From positions 64,947,800-65,011,799 of the forward strand of contig NC_083341.1 in the NCBI RefSeq assembly GCF_019175385.1: a DNA stretch of 64,000 nucleotides, written 5' to 3'. The position numbers and the translations under genes are program-made. The notes beneath the pieces are model-generated. The model saw only the letters and a list, made by a program, of their open reading frames with translations, ran no database searches and had not been told where the DNA came from. The DNA is from Lycium barbarum. Lineage: Eukaryota > Streptophyta > Magnoliopsida > Solanales > Solanaceae. Each line of letters starts with the position of its first letter. Position 1 is the stretch's first letter. Positions 58,158-64,000 of this stretch are shown here, one piece after another.

Positions 58158-59392
58158 AGACGAAGAAGAGCCGACTACTGATCCTGTAGGCTAGGCCCCA
58201 ACTCTACCACCTATCAACAGGCAATCACGCATCATATGCAACCTGACCACAAGCATGAGCCCTGACGATACAGACCCGAATGTAACCTCCTAAACTGGTT
58301 TCATCGTGGAACCGGTGGTCTCCTCTGACTATAATCACCTCCAAACTAGGAACCCGAAACTCTCGAGCTCTGACCCTATCCTGAGTAAATGGGGTGGTCA
58401 AATCTCCTGCCCGCAAATCGAGGAGGTGCACTAGTCACCGACTGGCCCAAATATCTAGAATATGACTGCCTCGATCCCCCTCTATAGTTGCTGCTGGTAC
58501 TAACAAATCTAGCCCTCTTACTCTGCCCCCTGTCAATATTATGCTCATCTCGGTGTGGTCGCTGCTGCTCTTCTAAGTTCTAGGCATGGGCCTGAATACG
58601 GGAAATGTCTATCCCCCCCTGTAATAAAGCCTTCAAACAGTCTTTGAACAAATATGGCCCTAAGCTACTCACAAATCTATGTACTCTATCTCCCATGTCA
58701 GCCACCATAGTCGGAGCATATCTAGCCAATGAATTAAAGTGAAGGCTATACTCCCGGACACTCATATTCCTTTGCTTAAGATTCAAGAATTTATCAGATC
58801 TGGCCCGACGGACCTCGGGTGGCAAATAATGACAGATAAAAGCTTTCACGAACTATTGCCAAACTGGGGGAGGTGCATACTCTCCTCTTGAAGAAATCCA
58901 ATTATTGTACCAAAGGACCGCTATATCCCGGAGTCTATAAGATGCCAACTCCAAAGATTCAGTATCGGAGGCATGGATGATTCTCAACGTCCTCAACATT
59001 TCATCTATAAAACCTTGTGGGTCTTCATCCGGCTTCGACCCGAAAACATCTGGGTGATTCAAATTCATGAAATCACGGGCCCTTGCACTAGTTGCTCTAT
59101 CATCGGGACCCGTACTCTACCGTTGAGCCTGAGCGGCAACCAACTAAGTCAATAACTAAATGGCCTCGGTCATCTGTTGACCCGAAGCACCCGGTGGAGG
59201 AACTGGAGGCATAGTAGCTGGAGTAGAAACACATTCTTGTTCTTCTAGAATAGGCTGAGTGTGGGAGGTATGGGATGGAGCCTCATTGTGGGATTCACCC
59301 TTTTCTATATTCGTTGGTGGCTCCCTTTTTATCCGCCTTGCTATCATAGCCTTGTCCTTCTGGGGAGCGGTGGCTTTTCTCTTTACCGGCAT
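58158..59392 (-). pseudogene. gag: B gag remnant
   Basis: ATG at 59392-59390, giving MPVKRKATAPQKDKA, right after the acceptor-like TTTTAG/CG. Capsid domain in two pieces: 59068-58853 (HPDVFGSKPDEDPQGF, ASYRLRDIAVLWYNNW) and 58849-58580 (YLPPEVRRARSDKF, YSLHFNSLARYAP). The knuckle region (about 58280-58190) is degenerate: the second knuckle keeps ACGQ but not the His of the usual GH pair. Frameshifts and stops at several points. Confidence 0.85.
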
Positions 59393-59600
59393 CGCTAAAA
59401 TCATAACGCATAATTAGGAAAAAGGGAATCTTATAACATAGCTCTATCGCACGATCTAGTTATAAGAAAGATGGTCATTTTTCTTAAATGCCCTGCAGGC
59501 TCTTGTTTATAAGTGTGGTGCGCTTCACACCCACAAACAAGAATCTACTGGACACGGCTCGTAGACACAACCTAGGATGGAACTCGTCTGATACCACTTT
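59393..59600 (-). promoter_or_regulatory. B leader: primer site, loop hairpin, acceptor-like site
   Basis: Primer site in reverse at 59585-59596 (one change from GCTCTGATACCA). Hairpin stems 59512-59517 and 59526-59531; on the minus strand the 8-nt loop is AAGCGCAC, with the 4-nt palindrome GCGC. TTATGATTTTAG/CG precedes the gag ATG (AG at 59396-59395). Confidence 0.75.
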
Positions 59601-60650
59601 TGCCACGACCCAACTAGGGGGCCATGAAGGGTACCTAGGGCAGACTACCGAGCACCACTCATTATGCTAATTATCATACCAAACCTGAACACATATAATC
59701 TCCAAGGCAATACATTTATATACATAAGCCCTCGCGGCGGCAAAAATGATATACAAAATATACACTGATGTATTCATGAGACTTCTACTACCCACGCATA
59801 CGTATCTACGAGCCTCTACTAGAGTACTGAGATATAAGGACGGGATAGGACCCCGTCATGCCCAAATATGTACACACAAGAATGTATCAACAAATGGCAC
59901 CTCCGGAGTAGTGGAGTGCTCCTGTGAATCTACTGAGTAGCTCCTAAGAATCTACACTATCCCCCTGTCTACCTATGGGCATGAACACAGCGTCCATAAA
60001 AGAAAGGACGTCAGTACGAACAATGTACTGAGTATGTAAGGCATATATGATAACATGATAAGGAAATATAGAAAACATAAGAAGAAAGTATCAATATAAC
60101 TGCTTGCCTTTTGAAGTGGAATCATGCAGGCTCACTTTTTATCTTTTAGAAAATATCACACATAAATACATACACTGTTTGAACCACTAACATCAATAGC
60201 CTGCATTCGGGTAATCATATCACGCCGCTCACTAGTAGTGCTATCATCATCATTCATAAGCACCCGGCCTTAGCGGTGCTGCCCGTGCCATATACACACG
60301 GTGTAATAAGCCGCCCGCCTTAGCGGTGCTGCCCTGCCATATAGGTCCGGTTTAATCTCATTATCAAATACTTATCATAAAGCATGCATAAGACCTCAAG
60401 TAAAAGCTACAACTCTATCGGGGTGACGTAAGGTCGATAACCCCCAATTCCCTTATGGAGTAGTCATGATTATCATGCCTTATCTTGAAGAAACTAGCAT
60501 TATAAGGTGAGCCTAACAACAATCAATAACATCAAGGAATCATATAAGGATCATTAGCTTCATAAGAATATCATATCATAAGCTTTAGAGTCTCTAGACT
60601 TAGATTCACTATCATCATTGCCATATTCATAACACATCTCTTATCTTCAT
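59601..60650 (-). repeat. B 5' LTR, segment adjacent to the leader
   Basis: Starts TGCCACGACCC on the plus strand (one change from TGTCACGACCC) and matches 16078-16624 plus 27987 to about 28465, with no interruption at the A site. It includes the hairpin pair (about 59967-60017) and the CGGTGCTGCCC repeats (60260-60350). It is cut at 60650 by element I; the rest is not in the window. Confidence 0.88.
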
Positions 60651-63472
60651 TGTCACACCCCAATCTTACCAGGGTGTGATGGGCACCCGACCCTTGGTTA
60701 AGGCCGAGCGAACCCTCTGACCCTTAGTAAACACATAATCTTTTTGGACTTTTAAATCAAATAAGAATGAAATACTTAGTGAAGCTTTCAGAAATATTCT
60801 TTTTCGTGTTCTCAATTCAAACAGAATCTTTAATCATATAGAACTTATCACATAACACCGAATGACATATCGCCTGATGGAGCCGCTTACAAAACTGACA
60901 TCCTATACCCACCACTTTGTCTACAAAGTCTCTAACATCAATCACAAATCATAACACATATACCCTGACTCGGCAATACTCCGAAAGGAAGTGGAGCTCG
61001 CCAATCCAGTTGAAGCATCTTCTAGCAATGTCCTTTACTCATCTGGATGTACCTGCGTGGCATGAAACGTAGCCCCCGAAGAAAGGCGGTCAGTACGGAA
61101 AATGTACTGAGCATGTAAGGCAAGAATCACAGTAAAAGAATCATAACTGATATAAGGGGTGCAAAAACATATACAATGTCCAGAATACCAAAACTCTTAC
61201 CTTTAAAGCATTGATCATACATATCATTATCACATAGCGTACCCGGCCCGTCATGGGACTCGGTGGATAAAATCGTGTCAATATATATATATATATATAT
61301 ATACCGTACCCGGACTTCTAGTGAGGGACTCGGTGAATGAAGTCATACCGTACCCGGCCCATTAAGGGACTCGGTGGATAGAATCATGCATGTGAACATC
61401 ATATATCATATACATACCGTACCCGGCCCTCTAGTGAGGGACACGATGAATCAAATCATCATATGCCCTCCTGGCCACCATACCATATCATCATCTCATC
61501 ATATCATCATATACATATACCGTACTCGGCCCGCTAGTGAGGGACTCGGTGAACAATGCAGTGGAGTGCGCACGATAACATACCCGGCCCGTGACTCGGT
61601 GAAAGACATATTAAGGCGTGCACGAGCAGAGTAGTGAGAAACCATATGCATATAAATCAAGACTCGATAGATAGGTGCACAAATCGACACTTGAGGATCA
61701 TAAACACGTTTCGAATCAATCCGAGTTAGTATGAAAAAGTTATGGACGTTTTAGTACAGAACCTTCTACGAACGTTTCAGAAGCCATTTTTGGAAAATCA
61801 AAGCAACAATCATGTTAGTTACCTTTCAAATATCGTTATGGATCAAATCAAATAGAGCTTTTGGAACCATGTGTACGTATCAAAATATATCAAAGACTCA
61901 ATAGAATAATCAAACGTGCTATCATTTGAAAATCAAGACATTAGTCATATCAATTATCTCTCGAATGCCATTCGGAAACATATCAAATAGAACTTCGGAC
62001 ATCATAGATACGCATCGAAACCATATGAAATAGCTTATGGAAATCAAAAAACGTTAGCCATCCTAGTGGCTCTAAGAGTAGAAGTTTCTTTGAAATCATA
62101 CATGTATTTAGTCTTTTCGTTTCACAAGGATCATGCCAAAAGAAAGAAAGGGTAAGCCTTACATACCTTGTCCGCTTCCTAAGCTAATCCGAACTTAAGT
62201 CTCGGATTTTCCAAATTCTACAACAATATTAGTGAATACCAAACATTAGCTACCGCTACTTAAGAATCCAATTCTAAACTAACACTTTATCTACAGAAAT
62301 TTCGGCAGCATTTCCCCTGTAAATACAACCAACCCCGAGAATCCAACTTGGCCAAATTATCAACAACAATCCGATAATTCAACTCGGCAAAATTATCAGC
62401 AACAATACCAATAGTATTAACATCATTTCTAATACCAACGTATTCCATATAACAGCCCACACACTGTTTTCTAAATTTCTCAACCAACCAATTTGCGGTA
62501 TAACTATTTAGTAATTTTATTTCCGTAGAGAAGCTGAAATCAATACCAATAACATTAATAACAATATCCTACAAGAAATATATATATATATTTTATCCAA
62601 AGTTCTCCTCAAACTCAATCCATAATTCAACAACATCAACAAACAAATTTATATCGCTATTTTCTCCATTCTAATCCGTTAAAACTTTAAATAAACTTGT
62701 TAACAATGAAAAGGGATCGTAATCTTACTCCAAGTGTGCAGACATCACGTCCATCCTCTTTTTCTTGATTGATTTTTAGCTCATATTGAAGACAACGCAG
62801 CGTACAACACTTTTCCCTTCATGGGCTTCGGGATTCGGGGCTCAGATTTTGGTCAAAATTGGTGTTTCTTCTCTCCAAGGCTCCTCTTTCTCTTTTTCCA
62901 GAATTTTCTGGTGTTTTGGTATGAAAATTGAGGAGATAAGGGCTGAAGTTTCACTTAAATAAACATGGGTCATGGGCCTAACCCAGTTGGGCTCGGATTG
63001 GGCCTAGCCCACTGACCTTTCTGCCTTAAAATGTCCATATCCCCTTGTCCCGACGTCAGTTGTGGACCCACGACCTATGGTTGGAAAGCTAATTCAATTA
63101 TCTACAACTTCTATTTCTTGGTAGTTTTCCGAATTCCAAACTTATAATACCGGTTTTTCCCCTCGAAGTCAGATCACCCGAAAACGTTACTTAAAAATAT
63201 TTGTTTGGAGGACTTCCACTTCGATTTGGCTCAAGGGTCCTTCTTGAGTTGTGTTTAACTTTTCATATGTTCTTCATATAATTTGTCACATGTCCAAAAA
63301 AAATCTCGACGTGTGGGCCCCACCTCAGCTTACAAATAATCCGACGTACTAAAATACGGGATACAACACAATCAACATGAGTTTAAATTATGTAGCAACA
63401 ACATAATTGTCAATCAATTTTTTTTGAGGAAGCACGTGTCATGCTCATGCTCTGAAAATGCGGGGTATAACA
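60651..63472 (-). repeat. 3' LTR of element I
   Basis: Plus-strand TGTCACACCCCAATC to GCGGGGTATAACA, 2822 bp. Shared with E: text around 61685-62040, the donor-like box (62168-62157), a one-sided version of the CTGCCGAAATTTCGGCAG palindrome (62291-62308), hairpin pair (61048-61097), and a CCGTACCCGGCCC/GAGGGACTCGGTGAA array (61245-61600). An LTR-end-like AAATACGGGATACAACA also occurs about 104 bp before the real end. Confidence 0.85.
61245..61600 (-). repeat. CCGAGTCCC/GGGCCGGG minisatellite in the I LTR
   Basis: About six copies of ACCGTACCCGGCCC...GGGACTCGGTGAA, spaced 50-70 bp, with an AT microsatellite at 61281-61302. In LTR sense this is the same unit as in D and H. Confidence 0.85.
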
Positions 63473-63509
63473 TCCTCCCCCCCTTTAAAAACATTCGTCC
63501 TCGAATGTT
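63473..63509 (-). promoter_or_regulatory. Polypurine tract and pre-PPT hairpin of I
   Basis: TCCTCCCCCCCTTTAAA then AACATTCGTCCTCGAATGTT (63490-63509), seen in reverse. Confidence 0.9.
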
Positions 63510-63693
63510 GAGGTAGACGTCAATGTTCTTACTTATACTTGTTAGTAATTACTTTACTTACTTTCTCATTGAAACCGAATTGATCCTAATTATGCAGTCT
63601 ATTTTTCTTCTTTTGTGGCCAAAATTTATGCCTGTACTCAAAATCGTCCCTTTTCGCATTATATGTCTGTCTACTAACTGTTTATACTTTATC

Positions 63694-64000
63694 TGTTATA
63701 TCCCGCGTTTTTGCGCATTTGGAAATTTGGAATAACCCTGCCTTGTAGGAAATAAGGATATGTTCTTATTTTATTTAAGACATGTGAGATATTCAGGAAA
63801 AATATTGATGCAAAAATACGGAGGAAGGCCAAGGGCAAGTCTGGAATTTTGTGAATTAGTTTCGGGAATTACAAAAACAGGTCCATGAATTATTGGGCTC
63901 AAAAATAAGGGAAACAAATGAGGCCCAAAGCAAGGGGTGGCCGGCCACTATGGCCCAAGCCCATGCTTCACAAATCCCATGTGATAAAATTGTATTAAAA
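63694..64000 (+). repeat. Element J: start of an A-like LTR
   Basis: TGTTATATCCCGCGTTTTTG begins an LTR related to A's: the same order of TTGGAAATTTGGAA, CCTTG, TAGTTTCGGGAATTACAAA, and GGTGGCCGGCCA...TATGGCCCAA. It is more diverged from A than A's two LTRs are from each other, so it is a separate copy. It runs off the window. Confidence 0.8.

Larger units (their letters stand above)
16078..60650 (-). mobile_element. Element B: host chromovirus carrying the nested insertions
   Basis: Removing A (16625-27986, one target copy included) and C (31711-56250) leaves one minus-strand Ty3/gypsy element: 5' LTR (60650-59601, itself cut by I), primer site, gag, protease, RT, RNase H, integrase, chromodomain, polypurine tract and 3' LTR (29879-27987 plus 16624-16078). 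The pol frame stops at GKANVVA on the right side of C and resumes inside the same motif on the left. The two LTR parts match each other across the A insertion site. The left flank GTATT may be half of a target duplication. The many stops show it is old and inactive. Confidence 0.85.
60651..63693 (-). mobile_element. Element I: 3' LTR and start of interior (continues past the window)
   Basis: E-like LTR on the minus strand followed by a polypurine tract and about 180 bp of interior without a recognisable frame, then cut by J. The other end is outside the window, so the target duplication cannot be confirmed; the left candidate is TTCAT (60646-60650). Confidence 0.8.

Noticed and set aside
1..64000. 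tRNA, rRNA or host protein genes
   Set aside because: None recognised on either strand; the Met-tRNA-like strings are primer-binding sites only 12-13 bases long.

Overview
This window looks like plant nuclear heterochromatin. I found no host gene. About 94% of it can be assigned to Ty3/gypsy-type LTR retrotransposons. The pol genes that can be read end in an integrase-linked chromodomain, as in the Tekay/Del chromovirus branch. Very long LTRs (2-3 kb), initiator-Met-type primer sites and the recurring LTR motifs suggest a large dicot genome, probably Solanaceae. That placement is inference, not proof.

Layout, with element letters defined here. H (+): 3' end of a purine-rich, ORF-poor element, 1-1935, with its 3' LTR at 1936-3837. 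Unassigned AT-rich DNA follows at 3838-5829. G (-): truncated chromovirus, 5830-11622 (pol, gag, leader, 5' LTR). F (+): remnant of a non-autonomous element with an unusual acidic reading frame and a short LTR, 11623-14417. Degenerate repeats without a clear gene lie at 14418-16077. B (-): an old chromovirus that hosts everything from 16078 to at least 60650. Inside B are A (+, 16625-27981, complete, in B's 3' LTR), C (+, 31711-56245, in B's pol) and I (-, from 60651, in B's 5' LTR). C contains D (+, 36904-55895), and D contains E (-, 39640-48572). J (+) opens an LTR at 63694 inside I. B-C-D-E is a four-level nest. Five-base target duplications (AATAC for A, GCTAC for C, ACTTT for D, AGAGT for E) and unoccupied sister copies of the target within the same window support it.

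Coding state. A has the longest frames (gag, protease, RT, RNase H, integrase, chromodomain) but carries one frameshift, three stops and two lost integrase catalytic aspartates. B and G keep recognisable gag-pol with many breaks. D and E keep only eroded chromodomain-region remnants. C and F have no RT or integrase. They encode a degenerate retropepsin-like domain (C) and a long acidic protein of unknown function (both).

The most interesting signal is non-coding architecture shared by elements whose sequences otherwise differ. (1) A splice-donor-like box, AG/GTATGTAAGG followed by a pyrimidine tract and TTGGCATG, occurs in the LTRs of seven elements, and acceptor-like sites lie just before the gag start in A, B and G and at the equivalent place in D. 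(2) A leader hairpin with a 6-bp stem and 8-nt loop occurs between primer site and gag in A, B, D, E and G; in A, D and G the loop contains the palindrome GTGCAC, resembling a retroviral dimerisation loop. (3) A 20-nt hairpin, AACATTCGAGGACGAATGTT, lies directly before the polypurine tract in six elements. (4) Paired hairpins and a CCGAGTCCC/GGGCCGGG minisatellite recur inside the LTRs. Together these suggest a set of cis signals that lets defective elements be mobilised by others, possibly with a spliced gag mRNA. All positions come from reading by eye; no alignment or folding program was run.
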